This document shows, one piece after another, positions 54,318 through 64,000 of a stretch of 64,000 bases of DNA. This DNA is from Aquibium microcysteis (lineage in GTDB: Bacteria; Pseudomonadota; Alphaproteobacteria; Rhizobiales; Rhizobiaceae), in assembly GCF_014495845.1 (NCBI RefSeq), contig NZ_CP061080.1:1911001-1975000 (forward strand), read 5' to 3'. The notes below the pieces were generated by a model, which saw only the letters and a list, made by a program, of their open reading frames with translations, did no database searches and was not told the DNA's origin. Every line of letters begins with the position of its first letter. Within the stretch, counting starts at the first letter, position 1. The translations under genes were made by a program, and so were the position numbers.

Positions 54318-54914
54318 TCAGTTTTTCCGGGCGACGCCGTCGAGCAGGCGCTCGATCTGCATCGTGACGGAGTCCATCTCGTCCATGCCGTCGACGCCGG
54401 TGAGCAGCCCCTTCGCATGGTAGTAGCCGATCAGCGGCGCCGTCTTCTTGTAATACTCGCGAAGGCGTTCCTCGAACACCGCCGGATTGTCGTCCTTGCG
54501 CACCGGCAGCCCGGCCGCCTTCGCCTCGTCGGCACGCTTGACGATGCGCCCGACCAGCGCCTTGTCGTCGACGACGAGTTCGATCGCGATGTCGAGGCCC
54601 ATCCCCTTGGCCGACAGCATCGCCTCGACGGCGTCCGCCTGGGCGAGTGTCCGCGGATAGCCGTCCAGGATGAAGCCGTTCGCGCAGTCCGGCGCGTCGA
54701 TCCGTTCCGAAACGATCGCGTTCACGATGTCGTCGGACACGAGCTCGCCCGCATCCATCACCGCCTTGGCGCGCTTGCCGACATCGGTCTCGGCCTTCAC
54801 TGCCGCACGCAGCATGTCACCCGTGGAAAGCTGCGGTATCCCGTGCCTCTCCACCAGCCGCTGCGCCTGCGTCCCCTTCCCCGCCCCCGGCGGGCCGAGC
54901 AGTATCAGCCTCAT
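54318..54914 (-). CDS. adk: Adenylate kinase, short form
   Basis: Enzyme of 198 residues converting ATP + AMP to 2 ADP. The P-loop is GPPGAGKGT (residues 7-15), with [11 protein letters not shown] in the NMP-binding core. The LID is short ([28 protein letters not shown]) and lacks the zinc-finger cysteines of longer bacterial enzymes, as in other Rhizobiales. The ATG overlaps the secY stop by four bases. Confidence 0.96.
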   Translation of the reverse strand: MRLILLGPPGAGKGTQAQRLVERHGIPQLSTGDMLRAAVKAETDVGKRAKAVMDAGELVSDDIVNAIVSERIDAPDCANGFILDGYPRTLAQADAVEAMLSAKGMGLDIAIELVVDDKALVGRIVKRADEAKAAGLPVRKDDNPAVFEERLREYYKKTAPLIGYYHAKGLLTGVDGMDEMDSVTMQIERLLDGVARKN

Positions 54915-56251
54915 TTCCCTCTCTTTCCTCCGCGGAGCTTCGACTTCTTGATCAGCCCCTCGTACTGGTGCGCGATCAGGTGACCCTGAACCTGCGCCAC
55001 CGTATCGAGGGTAACACTGACGACGATCAGAAGCGAAGTACCACCAAGGTAGAACGGAACGCCAGTCGCCGAGATGAGAAATTCCGGAAGCAGACAGATG
55101 AGGATGAGGTAGATCGCGCCGACGACGGTGATGCGCGTCAGGACGTAGTCGATGTACTCCGCGGTCCGCTCGCCCGGCCGGTAGCCCGGAATGAAGCCGG
55201 AATGCTTCTTCAGCTGGTCGGCGGTGTCCTTCGGGTTGAAGACGATCGCCGTGTAGAAGAAGGCGAAGAACCCGATCAGCGACGCATACAGGATCATGTA
55301 CAGCGGCTGGCCGTGCCCGAGGGTGGCGAGCACGGAATTCGCCCAGGACGGCAGCGTCGTTGAATCGGAGAATCCGGCGAGCGTCGCGGGCAGGAGGAGA
55401 AGCGACGAGGCGAAGATCGGGGGGATGACGCCGGCCGTGTTGAGCTTCAGCGGCAGGTGCGAGGTGTCGCCCTGGAACATCCGGTTGCCCACCTGGCGCT
55501 TCGGATACTGGATCAGCAGCCGACGCTGGGCCCGCTCGAAGAAGACGATGAAGCCGATGCAGGCGATGGCGATGATGATGATCGCCAGGATGATGCCGGT
55601 CGACAGCGCACCGGTGCGGCCGAGTTCCAGCGTTCCACCGATCGCCTTCGGCAGGCCGGCCACGATGCCGGCGAAGATGATGAGCGAGATGCCGTTGCCG
55701 ATGCCCCGCGCGGTGATCTGCTCGCCGAGCCACATCAGGAACATCGTGCCGCCCACGAGCGTGATGACGGCTGAAACCTTGAAGAACCAGCCCGGATCCG
55801 TGACGATGCCGGCGCCGCTTTCGAGGCCGACGGCGATACCGTAAGCCTGGACGGTCGCGAGCAGCACCGTTCCGTAACGGGTGTACTGGTTGATGACCTT
55901 GCGGCCCTGCTCGCCCTCTTTCTTCAGCTGCTCGAGCGTCGGGATCACCGACGTCATGAGCTGCATGATGATGGAGGCGGAGATGTAGGGCATGATGCCG
56001 AGCGCGAAGATCGCCATGCGCTCGACGGCACCGCCCGCGAACATGTTGAACATGCCAAGCACGCCGCCCGCCTGCTGCGAGAAGGCCTGCGCGAAGGCAT
56101 CGGGATTGATGCCCGGGATGGGGATGTAGGTACCGAGGCGGTAGACCAGCAGGGCGCCGAGCGTGAACCAGATCCGCTTCTTCAGATCCTCGGCCTTGGC
56201 GAAGGCCGAGAAATTCAGATTGGAGGCGAGTTGCTCAGCAGCAGATGCCAT
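54911..56251 (-). CDS. secY: Preprotein translocase subunit SecY
   Basis: Channel protein of 446 residues with about ten transmembrane helices. The typical start is [27 protein letters not shown]. The cytoplasmic loops needed for SecA and ribosome binding are present ([22 protein letters not shown] and the loop [20 protein letters not shown]). The ATG at 56251 begins [17 protein letters not shown]. Translation of adk is coupled through a four-base overlap. Confidence 0.98.
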   Translation of the reverse strand: MASAAEQLASNLNFSAFAKAEDLKKRIWFTLGALLVYRLGTYIPIPGINPDAFAQAFSQQAGGVLGMFNMFAGGAVERMAIFALGIMPYISASIIMQLMTSVIPTLEQLKKEGEQGRKVINQYTRYGTVLLATVQAYGIAVGLESGAGIVTDPGWFFKVSAVITLVGGTMFLMWLGEQITARGIGNGISLIIFAGIVAGLPKAIGGTLELGRTGALSTGIILAIIIIAIACIGFIVFFERAQRRLLIQYPKRQVGNRMFQGDTSHLPLKLNTAGVIPPIFASSLLLLPATLAGFSDSTTLPSWANSVLATLGHGQPLYMILYASLIGFFAFFYTAIVFNPKDTADQLKKHSGFIPGYRPGERTAEYIDYVLTRITVVGAIYLILICLLPEFLISATGVPFYLGGTSLLIVVSVTLDTVAQVQGHLIAHQYEGLIKKSKLRGGKRGK

Positions 56252-56372
56252 GGAAAATTCTCCGCTTCGTGACGCAGACGAGCCGCCCGAAGGGGCGGCG
56301 CGCAACTGCGAAGTCCGGAAATAGGCTCCGGCCCGCCATCATGCAAGCGACGGCGAGAGCCGCGAAGCCACC

Positions 56373-56843
56373 TTACTCGGCGGCCTTCTGCGGAACCTTC
56401 ACCGACCCGCCGGCCTTCTCGACCTTCTCGATGGCGGCCTTGGAGGCACCGGCCACGTCGAACGCGACCTTCCCCTTCAGCTCGCCGTCCGACAGGAGGC
56501 GGACGCCGTCCTTCGCCCGGCGCAGGACGCCGGCCTTGATCAGCGATGCTTCCGTCACGGTCTCCGACGCGTCGAGCTTGCCGGCATCGATGGCGACCTG
56601 AACGCGACCGAGCGACACGACGTTGTAGTCCTTCGCGAAGACGTTCTTGAAGCCGCGCTTGGGAAGGCGGCGATAGAGCGGCATCTGGCCGCCCTCGAAG
56701 CCGTTGATGGCGACGCCCGAACGCGCCTTCTGACCCTTGACGCCGCGGCCTGCGGTCTTGCCGGAGCCCGAGCCGATGCCGCGCCCCAGGCGCTTCCTGG
56801 CGTGGGTCGCCCCGTCCTTGTCGCGGAGTTCGTTGAGTTTCAT
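56373..56843 (-). CDS. rplO: 50S ribosomal protein L15
   Basis: Late-assembly large-subunit protein of 156 residues. [26 protein letters not shown] and [15 protein letters not shown] are the conserved glycine/arginine-rich N-terminal part. The C-terminal globular part ends with a Lys/Ala tail. It lies 19 bases after rpmD and 121 bases before secY. Confidence 0.98.
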   Translation of the reverse strand: MKLNELRDKDGATHARKRLGRGIGSGSGKTAGRGVKGQKARSGVAINGFEGGQMPLYRRLPKRGFKNVFAKDYNVVSLGRVQVAIDAGKLDASETVTEASLIKAGVLRRAKDGVRLLSDGELKGKVAFDVAGASKAAIEKVEKAGGSVKVPQKAAE

Positions 56844-56862
56844 GATCTTTCTCCCGCGTCAG

Positions 56863-57057
56863 TCAAGCCTCGTCCACGACGCGGACGAGGTGCTGCACTT
56901 TCGCGATCATGCCGCGGACCGAAGGAGTGTCCTCGAGAGTCCGGCGGCGGTGCATCTTGTTCAGGCCCAGGCCGGCCAGCGTCGCGCGCTGCTCGGAAGG
57001 GCGGCGGATCGGGCTGCCGATCTGCTCGACCGTGACGGTCTTCTTGTTCTCAGCCAT
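56863..57057 (-). CDS. rpmD: 50S ribosomal protein L30
   Basis: Protein of 64 residues with the L30 core [20 protein letters not shown] and the segment [21 protein letters not shown]. It lies 28 bases after rpsE and 19 before rplO in normal spc-operon order. Confidence 0.97.
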   Translation of the reverse strand: MAENKKTVTVEQIGSPIRRPSEQRATLAGLGLNKMHRRRTLEDTPSVRGMIAKVQHLVRVVDEA

Positions 57058-57085
57058 GTGCGTGTTCCTTCTCGCCGTCCGCGGA

Positions 57086-57652
57086 CTATTCGTCGGCGAC
57101 GGCCGCGCCGCGGCGGCTCTGGATCGCGGAATACTTGATGCCGCGCTGCGCCGCGATGTCCTTCGGATGCATCTGGTGCTTCAAGGCATCGAAGGTCGCG
57201 CGCACCATGTTGTAGGGGTTCGACGACCCCATCGACTTGGCCACGACGTCGTGCATGCCGAGCGTCTCGAAGACGGCACGCATCGGGCCGCCCGCGATGA
57301 TGCCGGTACCGGCCTTGGCCGTGCGCAGCAGCACGCGGCCCGCGCCATGGCGGCCGGCGACGTCGTGATGCAGCGTGCGACCGCCGCGCAGCGGCACGAA
57401 GATCATGTCGCGCTTGGCCGCCTCGGTGGCCTTGCGGATCGCCTCCGGCACTTCGCGCGCCTTGCCGTGGCCGAAACCGACGCGGCCCTTCTGGTCGCCG
57501 ACGACGACGAGTGCGGCGAAGCCGAATCGCCGGCCGCCCTTGACGACCTTGGCGACGCGGTTGATGTGGACGAGCTTGTCCACCATGCCGTCGTCGCGTT
57601 CCTCACGCTCGCGGTCGCGGCCGCGGCCGCCGTCCCTGCGTTCCTGTGCCAT
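57086..57652 (-). CDS. rpsE: 30S ribosomal protein S5
   Basis: Protein of 188 residues that controls decoding accuracy and mRNA unwinding at the entry channel. An Arg/Asp-rich N-terminal extension (about residues 1-22) precedes the core [26 protein letters not shown]. The C-terminal part contains [28 protein letters not shown]. The next gene, rpmD, follows after 28 bases. Confidence 0.98.
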   Translation of the reverse strand: MAQERRDGGRGRDREREERDDGMVDKLVHINRVAKVVKGGRRFGFAALVVVGDQKGRVGFGHGKAREVPEAIRKATEAAKRDMIFVPLRGGRTLHHDVAGRHGAGRVLLRTAKAGTGIIAGGPMRAVFETLGMHDVVAKSMGSSNPYNMVRATFDALKHQMHPKDIAAQRGIKYSAIQSRRGAAVADE

Positions 57653-57728
57653 ATCCTCGTTCCTTGTTCTTTTCCGGGAGCACGGGTTGATGAATGCCGC
57701 GGGATCTGTGCCCGACGGCGGCGAAAGA

Positions 57729-58088
57729 TCAGAAGCTCAGACCGCCTTCGCGGGCGGCATCGGCCAGCGCCTTGACGCGGCCGTGGTAGATGTAGGCGCC
57801 GCGGTCGAACACGACCTGGGTCACGCCGGCCTTGACGGCACGCTCGGCGACGAGCTTGCCGACGGCAGCGGCGGCCGACGTGTCGGCGCCGGTCTTCAGC
57901 GAACCCTTCAGATCCGGCTCGAGCGACGAGGCGGAGGCCAGGGTATGGCCCTTCGTGTCGTCGATGATCTGCGCGTAGATGTGCTTCGACGACCGATGCA
58001 CGGACAGGCGCGGCCTGCCGTTCGCGACCTTCTTGATCTGCTTGCGGATGCGCGCGGCACGCCGCGTCGTGGAATCCTTGGAAGCCAT
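57729..58088 (-). CDS. rplR: 50S ribosomal protein L18
   Basis: 5S rRNA-binding protein of 119 residues. The basic N-terminus and [18 protein letters not shown] are typical. The C-terminal half ends [26 protein letters not shown], a strongly conserved block. It lies between rplF and rpsE. Confidence 0.98.
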   Translation of the reverse strand: MASKDSTTRRAARIRKQIKKVANGRPRLSVHRSSKHIYAQIIDDTKGHTLASASSLEPDLKGSLKTGADTSAAAAVGKLVAERAVKAGVTQVVFDRGAYIYHGRVKALADAAREGGLSF

Positions 58089-58168
58089 GTGTCTTCGTCC
58101 TTGCCTTCAAAAGACGGGTGCGGCCCCGTGCGGTAGGCCCATGCCTCCCGCGACCGCTGCCCGCGGCG

Positions 58169-58702
58169 TTACTTCTTCTTGCCTTCCTTGCGGACGATCT
58201 TCTCGCCCGCATAGCGGACGCCCTTGCCCTTGTAGGGCTCGGGGCCGCGATACTCGCGGATCTCCGCCGCCACCTGGCCGACCTTCTGCTTGTCGATCCC
58301 GGTCACGACGATCTCCGTCGGCTTCGGCGTCGCGATGGTGATGCCTTCGGGCGTCTGGTAGACGACGTCGTGGCTGAAGCCAAGAGCCAACTGCAGGTTC
58401 TTTCCCTGCATGCTGGCGCGATAGCCGACACCGGTGATCTCGAGCTTCTTCTCGAAGCCGTCCTTCACGCCCGCCAGGATGTTGGCGATCTGCGTGCGGG
58501 ACATGCCCCACTTCGAGCGGGACAGCTTCGACTGGTCGCGCGGATCGACGGCGATCGAGCCGTCTTCCATCTTCACCAGCACTTCGTCGTTGACGACGAA
58601 TTTCAGCTCGCCCTTCGGGCCCTTCGCCGTGACGGTCTGACCGTCGACGGAGGCGGTCACGCCCTGCGGCACCGATACGGGTTTCTTGCCAATACGAGAC
58701 AT
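58169..58702 (-). CDS. rplF: 50S ribosomal protein L6
   Basis: Two-domain large-subunit protein of 177 residues near the sarcin-ricin loop. The start is [15 protein letters not shown], with [21 protein letters not shown] and the C-terminal [17 protein letters not shown] that contacts 23S rRNA. Spacing is 80 bases to rplR and 41 from rpsH. Confidence 0.98.
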   Translation of the reverse strand: MSRIGKKPVSVPQGVTASVDGQTVTAKGPKGELKFVVNDEVLVKMEDGSIAVDPRDQSKLSRSKWGMSRTQIANILAGVKDGFEKKLEITGVGYRASMQGKNLQLALGFSHDVVYQTPEGITIATPKPTEIVVTGIDKQKVGQVAAEIREYRGPEPYKGKGVRYAGEKIVRKEGKKK

Positions 58703-58743
58703 GGTCCTGTCCTCGTTCCTGTTCCTATCTCATGCCCGCCGGA

Positions 58744-59142
58744 TCAGAAGATCCGGCAGAGCACTTCGCCGCCGACGTTCTGCTCGCGCGCCTCGTGATC
58801 GGCCATCACGCCCTTCGGCGTCGACAGGATCGAGATGCCGAGGCCGTTCGCGACCTGCGGAATGGTCTTGGCCGAGACGTAGACGCGACGGCCCGGCTTC
58901 GAGACGCGGGCGATCTCGCGGATCACCGGCACGCCGTCGAAATACTTCAGCTCGATCTCGATCTCCGACTTGCCGTTGTCGAAGTCGGTCTGGCTGTAGT
59001 CGCGGATATAGCCTTCGCTCTTCAGCACCTCGAGAACGCGGGCGCGCAGCTTCGACGCGGGGGTCGAGACCTTGGTCTTGCGGCGGCCGATCGCGTTGCG
59101 GATGCGGGTCAGCATATCGCCGAGAGGATCGCTCATGGACAT
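58744..59142 (-). CDS. rpsH: 30S ribosomal protein S8
   Basis: Protein of 132 residues that binds the central domain of 16S rRNA. The start is [17 protein letters not shown], and the C-terminal motif [24 protein letters not shown] is typical. In E. coli S8 represses its own operon by binding the mRNA near rplE; whether that holds here was not examined. Confidence 0.98.
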   Translation of the reverse strand: MSMSDPLGDMLTRIRNAIGRRKTKVSTPASKLRARVLEVLKSEGYIRDYSQTDFDNGKSEIEIELKYFDGVPVIREIARVSKPGRRVYVSAKTIPQVANGLGISILSTPKGVMADHEAREQNVGGEVLCRIF

Positions 59143-59154
59143 GGTTCGTGCTCC

Positions 59155-59460
59155 TTACCAGCTCGACTTGACCAGGCCCGGGACCAGCCCGAGCGAGCCG
59201 AGTTCGCGCAGTGCGATACGCGACATCTTCAGCTTGCGATAATAGGCGCGCGGGCGACCCGTGACCTCGCAGCGGTTGCGGATGCGGTTGCGCGCGGAAT
59301 TGCGCGGCAGCGCGGCGAGCTTCAGCTGGGCGCGGAACCGGTCCTCGAGAGGAAGATCCTGGTTCATGATGATCGCCTTCAGCGCCTTGCGCTTGGCGGC
59401 ATACCGGTCCACGAGCTTGCGCCGCTTGTTGTTCTTCTCGACTGAGCTGGTCTTTGCCAT
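59155..59460 (-). CDS. rpsN: 30S ribosomal protein S14, zinc-independent type
   Basis: Protein of 101 residues. It has a single cysteine ([10 protein letters not shown]) instead of the four of the zinc-binding short form, so it is the C-minus type. The conserved C-terminus is [22 protein letters not shown]. It lies 12 bases from rpsH and 27 after rplE. Confidence 0.98.
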   Translation of the reverse strand: MAKTSSVEKNNKRRKLVDRYAAKRKALKAIIMNQDLPLEDRFRAQLKLAALPRNSARNRIRNRCEVTGRPRAYYRKLKMSRIALRELGSLGLVPGLVKSSW

Positions 59461-59487
59461 TCTCGTTAAATCCTTCTATCGCCGCCG

Positions 59488-60045
59488 TTACTGCCGGAAG
59501 GGGAAGTTGAAGGCCTTGAGCAGCGCCCGGGCCTCGTCATCCGTCCTGGCAGTCGTACAAACGATGATGTCCATGCCCCAGATCTGATCGACCTTGTCGT
59601 AGTTGATCTCCGGGAACACGATGTGCTCCTTGACGCCCATGGCGAAATTGCCGCGGCCGTCGAAGCTCTTCGGATTGAGACCGCGGAAGTCGCGAACGCG
59701 CGGCAGCGCGATCGTGATCAGGCGATCCAGGAACTCGTACATGCGCTCCTTGCGAAGCGTCACCTTCGCGCCGATCGGCATGTTCTCGCGAACCTTGAAG
59801 CCGGCGATCGACGTGCGGGCACGCGTAACCACCGGCTTCTGGCCGGCGATCATGGCGAGATCGGCCGCCGCCACGGACGGCTTCTTCGAATCCGCCGTCG
59901 CCTCGCCCACGCCCATGTTGATGACGATCTTGTCGAGACGCGGGATCTGCATCTCGTTCTCGTACTTGAACTGCTCCTGCAGCGCCTTGCGGATGGTGTC
60001 GCGGTAGACGGCCTTCAGGCGCGGCTCGTAGGCTGTATTAGACAT
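59488..60045 (-). CDS. rplE: 50S ribosomal protein L5
   Basis: 5S rRNA- and P-site tRNA-contacting protein of 185 residues. Conserved parts are [35 protein letters not shown] and [19 protein letters not shown]. The ATG at 60045 overlaps the rplX 3' end by eight bases; a longer start would overlap more and lacks homology. Confidence 0.98.
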   Translation of the reverse strand: MSNTAYEPRLKAVYRDTIRKALQEQFKYENEMQIPRLDKIVINMGVGEATADSKKPSVAAADLAMIAGQKPVVTRARTSIAGFKVRENMPIGAKVTLRKERMYEFLDRLITIALPRVRDFRGLNPKSFDGRGNFAMGVKEHIVFPEINYDKVDQIWGMDIIVCTTARTDDEARALLKAFNFPFRQ

Positions 60046-60349
60046 CGATCGAGGCTCCCGAACGCTTGGCAACGCGCACCTTCTTGCCGTCCTTCACCTC
60101 GAAGCCGATGCGGGTCGGCTTGCCGTCCTTGGGATCGGCGATCGCGATGTTGGAGACGTGGATGGGCGCTTCCTTGGAAATGATGCCGCCTTCCGTGGTC
60201 TGGGTCTGCCTCTGGTGGCGACGGATGATGTTGATGCCGCGCACGATCGCCTTGTCCTCGGACGGCATCATGCGCAGGACCTCGCCGGTGCGGCCCTTGT
60301 CCTTGCCGGCGAGCACGACGACCTTGTCGCCCTTGCGAATCTTCTGCAT
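60038..60349 (-). CDS. rplX: 50S ribosomal protein L24
   Basis: Assembly-initiating protein of 103 residues with an N-terminal KOW motif ([23 protein letters not shown]). The segment [18 protein letters not shown] is also conserved. It lies 12 bases after rplN and overlaps rplE by eight bases. Confidence 0.98.
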   Translation of the reverse strand: MQKIRKGDKVVVLAGKDKGRTGEVLRMMPSEDKAIVRGINIIRRHQRQTQTTEGGIISKEAPIHVSNIAIADPKDGKPTRIGFEVKDGKKVRVAKRSGASIDV

Positions 60350-60361
60350 TGGTCGGGCTCC

Positions 60362-60730
60362 TTACAGCACTTCCGGCGCGAGCGAGATGATCTTCATGTG
60401 GTTCTTGGCGCGCAGCTCGCGCGGAACCGGTCCGAAGATACGGGTGCCGACCGGCTCCTTCTTGTTGTCGACGAGGACCGCGGCATTCTTGTCGAACCGG
60501 ATCACGCTGCCGTCGGCGCGGCGGATGTCCTTGGCGGTGCGAACCACCACCGCCTTCATCACGTCGCCCTTCTTGACCTTGCCCCGCGGAATGGCTTCCT
60601 TGATCGACACGACGATGATGTCGCCGACCGAAGCGTACTTGCGCTTGGAACCGCCGAGCACCTTGATGCACATGACACGACGTGCGCCGGAATTGTCGGC
60701 AACGTCGAGGTTAGTCTGCATCTGAATCAT
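60362..60730 (-). CDS. rplN: 50S ribosomal protein L14
   Basis: Intersubunit-bridge protein of 122 residues. The start is [24 protein letters not shown], and [25 protein letters not shown] is the conserved core. It begins the spc-type segment, 63 bases after rpsQ. Confidence 0.98.
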   Translation of the reverse strand: MIQMQTNLDVADNSGARRVMCIKVLGGSKRKYASVGDIIVVSIKEAIPRGKVKKGDVMKAVVVRTAKDIRRADGSVIRFDKNAAVLVDNKKEPVGTRIFGPVPRELRAKNHMKIISLAPEVL

Positions 60731-60793
60731 GACTGGCCGCCTTCTTCTTCACCGGCTCGCGGGCGCCCGCCCGACGGCCGTCCATTGTTTTCG

Positions 60794-61045
60794 TTATGCC
60801 TGCGCTTCGGCCTGCGCCTCGGTCAGGACGACCCAGCACTTGTCCTTCGAAATCGGCTTCGATTCCTGGATGAACACCTGGTCGCCGACCTTGTGGGCGT
60901 TGGTCTCGTCGTGCGCCTTGTACTTCTTCGACATGCGAACGGTCTTCTTCATCACGGGATGCGTGAAGCGGCGTTCGACCTTGACGACGACCGTCTTGTC
61001 GTTCTTGTCGCTGACGACGGTGCCCTGCAGGATGCGCTTTGGCAT
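60794..61045 (-). CDS. rpsQ: 30S ribosomal protein S17
   Basis: Primary 16S-binding protein of 83 residues with the OB-fold. The start is [30 protein letters not shown], and [18 protein letters not shown] is conserved. The tail AEAQAEAQA is a short low-complexity extension. It lies ten bases after rpmC. Confidence 0.98.
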   Translation of the reverse strand: MPKRILQGTVVSDKNDKTVVVKVERRFTHPVMKKTVRMSKKYKAHDETNAHKVGDQVFIQESKPISKDKCWVVLTEAQAEAQA

Positions 61046-61055
61046 GGTCTTGTCC

Positions 61056-61256
61056 TTAAGCCTTCTTGCCGGCCGACTTCTCGGCGGCGATGGTCTTGAT
61101 GCGCGCGATGTCCCGGCGGACTTCCTTCACGCGCGCTGTCTTCTCGAGCTGGCCGGTGGCCTTCTGGAAGCGCAGGTTGAACTGCTCCTTCTTCAGGCTG
61201 GCGAGTTCGTCGTTGAGCTGGTCGGGCGACTTGGCCCGGACGTCGGAGGCTTTCAT
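61056..61256 (-). CDS. rpmC: 50S ribosomal protein L29
   Basis: Protein of 66 residues, two helices, next to L23 at the polypeptide exit. The start is [21 protein letters not shown], and [26 protein letters not shown] is conserved. The ATG at 61256 leaves 13 bases to rplP. Confidence 0.97.
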   Translation of the reverse strand: MKASDVRAKSPDQLNDELASLKKEQFNLRFQKATGQLEKTARVKEVRRDIARIKTIAAEKSAGKKA

Positions 61257-61269
61257 CTGTCGCCCTTCC

Positions 61270-61683
61270 CTATTCCGCAATGCGCTGTACGAAGCGCGTC
61301 CTGACCGGCAGCTTGGCGGCGCCGAGGCGCAGCGCCTCGCGTGCGATGACCTCGGAGACCCCGTCGATCTCGAACATCACGCGACCCGGCTTCACCCGGC
61401 AGGCCCAGTAATCCACCGAACCCTTGCCCTTGCCCATGCGGACTTCGGTCGGCTTCGAGGTCACCGGAACGTCCGGGAACACGCGGATCCAGACGCGGCC
61501 CTGGCGCTTCATCTCACGCGTGATCGCGCGGCGGGCCGCCTCGATCTGGCGCGCGGTGACGCGCTCGGGCTCCAGCGCCTTCAATCCGAAAGCGCCGAAA
61601 TCCAGGTTCGTCCCGCCCTTCGCAGCGCCATGGATACGGCCCTTGAACTGCTTGCGGAACTTCGTGCGCTTTGGCTGCAGCAT
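61270..61683 (-). CDS. rplP: 50S ribosomal protein L16
   Basis: Protein of 137 residues that organises the A-site region. The start is [19 protein letters not shown], and [21 protein letters not shown] is the tRNA-proximal loop. It lies 33 bases after rpsC. Confidence 0.98.
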   Translation of the reverse strand: MLQPKRTKFRKQFKGRIHGAAKGGTNLDFGAFGLKALEPERVTARQIEAARRAITREMKRQGRVWIRVFPDVPVTSKPTEVRMGKGKGSVDYWACRVKPGRVMFEIDGVSEVIAREALRLGAAKLPVRTRFVQRIAE

Positions 61684-61716
61684 CTCTGTCTACTCCGAAT
61701 TCAATCCAGTTGCCGC

Positions 61717-62433
61717 TCAGGCGTGCTCGCGCTCGCGACGGCGACCGCCGCCACCCGAAGACGCTTCGCCCTCGGTCGCGCGCCGCTCCGACGCCATCGG
61801 GTCGTGCTCGAGGATCTCGCCCTTGAACACCCACACCTTGACGCCGCAGATGCCGTAGGCGGTGTTCGCCTCGGACGTGCCGTAGTCGACGTCGGCGCGC
61901 AGCGTGTGCAGCGGAACGCGACCCTCGCGGTACCACTCCATGCGCGCGATCTCCGCGCCGCCGAGGCGGCCCGAGCAGTTGATGCGGATGCCTTCTGCGC
62001 CGAGACGCATGGCCGACTGCACCGCGCGCTTCATGGCGCGGCGGAAGGCGATGCGGCGCTCGAGCTGCTGCGAGATCGACTGCGCGATCAGCGTGGCGTC
62101 GATCTCGGGCTTGCGCACCTCGACGATGTTCAGATGCGTCTCGGACTTCGTCATCTCCATCAGCTTCTTGCGAAGCTTCTCGATGTCGGCGCCCTTCTTG
62201 CCGATGATCAGGCCCGGACGCGCGGCATGGATCGTCACGCGGCACTTCTTGTGCGGACGCTCGATCACGACCTTCGAGATCGCCGCCTGCTTCAGCTCGT
62301 TCATCAGATACTTGCGGATCTTGATGTCCTCGTGGAGCAGCTTGCCGTACTCGCCGGTGTTGGCGTACCAGCGCGAGTCCCAGGTCCGGTTGATCCCGAG
62401 GCGCAGGCCGATCGGGTTGACTTTCTGGCCCAT
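61717..62433 (-). CDS. rpsC: 30S ribosomal protein S3
   Basis: mRNA-entry protein of 238 residues. The type II KH domain contains [18 protein letters not shown]. The start is [22 protein letters not shown]. The C-terminal tail is Gly/Arg/Glu-rich ([14 protein letters not shown]). Its start codon overlaps the rplV stop by one base (TGATG), implying coupled translation. Confidence 0.98.
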   Translation of the reverse strand: MGQKVNPIGLRLGINRTWDSRWYANTGEYGKLLHEDIKIRKYLMNELKQAAISKVVIERPHKKCRVTIHAARPGLIIGKKGADIEKLRKKLMEMTKSETHLNIVEVRKPEIDATLIAQSISQQLERRIAFRRAMKRAVQSAMRLGAEGIRINCSGRLGGAEIARMEWYREGRVPLHTLRADVDYGTSEANTAYGICGVKVWVFKGEILEHDPMASERRATEGEASSGGGGRRREREHA

Positions 62434-62822
62434 CAGGCAGCCTCCACTTGCTCTTCGACTTCGCGCACGACGATGGTCAGGTGCGAGAACGGCTTCTCGA
62501 TACGGCTGGCGCGGCCGCGGCCACGGGCGTGGAAGCGCTTCATGACGATCGACTTGCCGACATAGGCCTCGGCGACGACCAGCGAATCGACGTCGAGGTC
62601 ATGGTTGTTCTCGGCGTTGGCGATGGCCGACTCGAGCGTCTTGCGCACGGTCTCGGCGATGCGCTTGCGCGAGAACTCCAGTTCGGCGAGCGCGGTCGCC
62701 ACCTTCTTGCCGCGGATGAGCGCGGCGACGAGATTGAGCTTCTGCGGGCTGACGCGGATCGTGCGCAGCACGGCGCGCGCTTCGTTGTCAGCAAGCCTGC
62801 GCGGAGCTTTGGCCTTGCCCAT
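62433..62822 (-). CDS. rplV: 50S ribosomal protein L22
   Basis: Protein of 129 residues whose long hairpin reaches into the exit tunnel ([22 protein letters not shown]). The N-terminal part is [18 protein letters not shown]. The ATG at 62822 begins [15 protein letters not shown]. It lies two bases after rpsS. Confidence 0.98.
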   Translation of the reverse strand: MGKAKAPRRLADNEARAVLRTIRVSPQKLNLVAALIRGKKVATALAELEFSRKRIAETVRKTLESAIANAENNHDLDVDSLVVAEAYVGKSIVMKRFHARGRGRASRIEKPFSHLTIVVREVEEQVEAA

Positions 62823-62824
62823 GA

Positions 62825-63103
62825 TTACTTCCTCTTCGACTTCTTGTCGGCGCCGTGCCCGTAATAGGTCCGGGTCGGCGAGAACTCGCCGAACTTGTGC
62901 CCGACCATGTCTTCCGACACGTTGACGGGGATGTGCTTCTGGCCGTTGTAGACACCGAAGGTGAGGCCGACGAACTGCGGCAGGATGGTGGAGCGGCGGC
63001 TCCACATCTTGATCACCTCGTTGCGGCCGCTGTCACGGACCTTCTCTGCCTTCTTCAGCAGATAGCCGTCGATGAACGGGCCTTTCCAGACTGAACGGGT
63101 CAC
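62825..63103 (-). CDS. rpsS: 30S ribosomal protein S19
   Basis: Head protein of 92 residues that pairs with S13. [17 protein letters not shown] and [16 protein letters not shown] are typical. The start is GTG at 63103 (reads TRSVWKGPF), which gives the standard length; AGAGG lies about eight bases upstream. It follows rplB by 14 bases. Confidence 0.97.
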   Translation of the reverse strand: MTRSVWKGPFIDGYLLKKAEKVRDSGRNEVIKMWSRRSTILPQFVGLTFGVYNGQKHIPVNVSEDMVGHKFGEFSPTRTYYGHGADKKSKRK

Positions 63104-63117
63104 GTCTCTACCTCTTC

Positions 63118-63951
<834 letters not shown>

Positions 63952-63969
63952 ATCGTTACCTCAAGCCTC

Positions 63970-64000
63970 TCAGAGACCGGTTGCGACGTCGATGGAGTGG
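63970..64000 (-). CDS. rplW: 50S ribosomal protein L23, C-terminal fragment cut by the window edge
   Basis: The last nine codons and stop are visible and read HSIDVATGL, a typical L23 C-terminus. Position directly before rplB in the S10 operon confirms the call. The rest of the gene lies outside the window. Confidence 0.85.
   Translation of the reverse strand, partial: HSIDVATGL

Overview
The window is chromosomal DNA of high G+C content from an alphaproteobacterium, most likely of the order Hyphomicrobiales (Rhizobiales), near Mesorhizobium/Phyllobacteriaceae. The evidence is the S10-spc-alpha ribosomal gene order without rpmJ or infA, a short adk behind secY, an fdsGBA-fdhD-fdsD formate dehydrogenase locus, and promoter-like GGAAC-N18/19-TT motifs of the alphaproteobacterial general stress sigma factor. 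No phage, insertion sequence, CRISPR array or rRNA gene was seen.

Layout. 1-9117 holds housekeeping and small metabolic genes: a cut-off putative EAL protein, an aspartate aminotransferase, an AraC regulator divergent from an esterase, a secreted hydrolase, a class I fumarase, an L,D-transpeptidase, a rhodanese, and a hydrolase/MarR divergent pair around two palindromes. 9190-13627 is a cobalamin riboswitch followed by nrdA and nrdB. The NrdB has Phe at the radical-tyrosine position and looks like a class Ic (Mn/Fe) enzyme. A tetR gene, tRNA-Lys(CTT) and two stress-type small genes follow.

15875-27939 is a catabolic locus for a phenolic compound. A divergent LysR gene faces an eleven-gene minus-strand operon. 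The operon encodes a hydroxyquinol-type intradiol dioxygenase, a hydroquinone-type VOC dioxygenase, an esterase, maleylacetate reductase, a complete Liv-type ABC importer, a TfdB-like flavin hydroxylase and a second intradiol dioxygenase. Together they could import a phenol, hydroxylate it, cleave it and deliver 3-oxoadipate.

27960-40394 holds a YqaA-type membrane protein, a small cysteine protein behind a Zur-like palindrome, a 38-residue membrane protein, a P-type ATPase, and the NAD-linked formate dehydrogenase operon with its LysR regulator. A DUF4287 gene sits inside that operon. A double GNAT protein follows. 40430-51406 holds an AGE-family epimerase, katG, a class III aminotransferase, a small stress-type membrane protein, a glycosyltransferase, tRNA-Gly(TCC), an AI-2E family transporter and degP-rarA. 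51594-64000 is the minus-strand ribosomal block from rplW (cut by the window edge) to rplQ, with secY, adk and rpoA.

Regulatory themes. Four small genes (14957, 15425, 29128, 46149) share a candidate general-stress promoter 24-37 bases ahead of the start codon. Both LysR loci and katG carry T-N11-A type palindromes. Coordinates for start codons were chosen from Shine-Dalgarno spacing, family length and operon overlaps; they are predictions.
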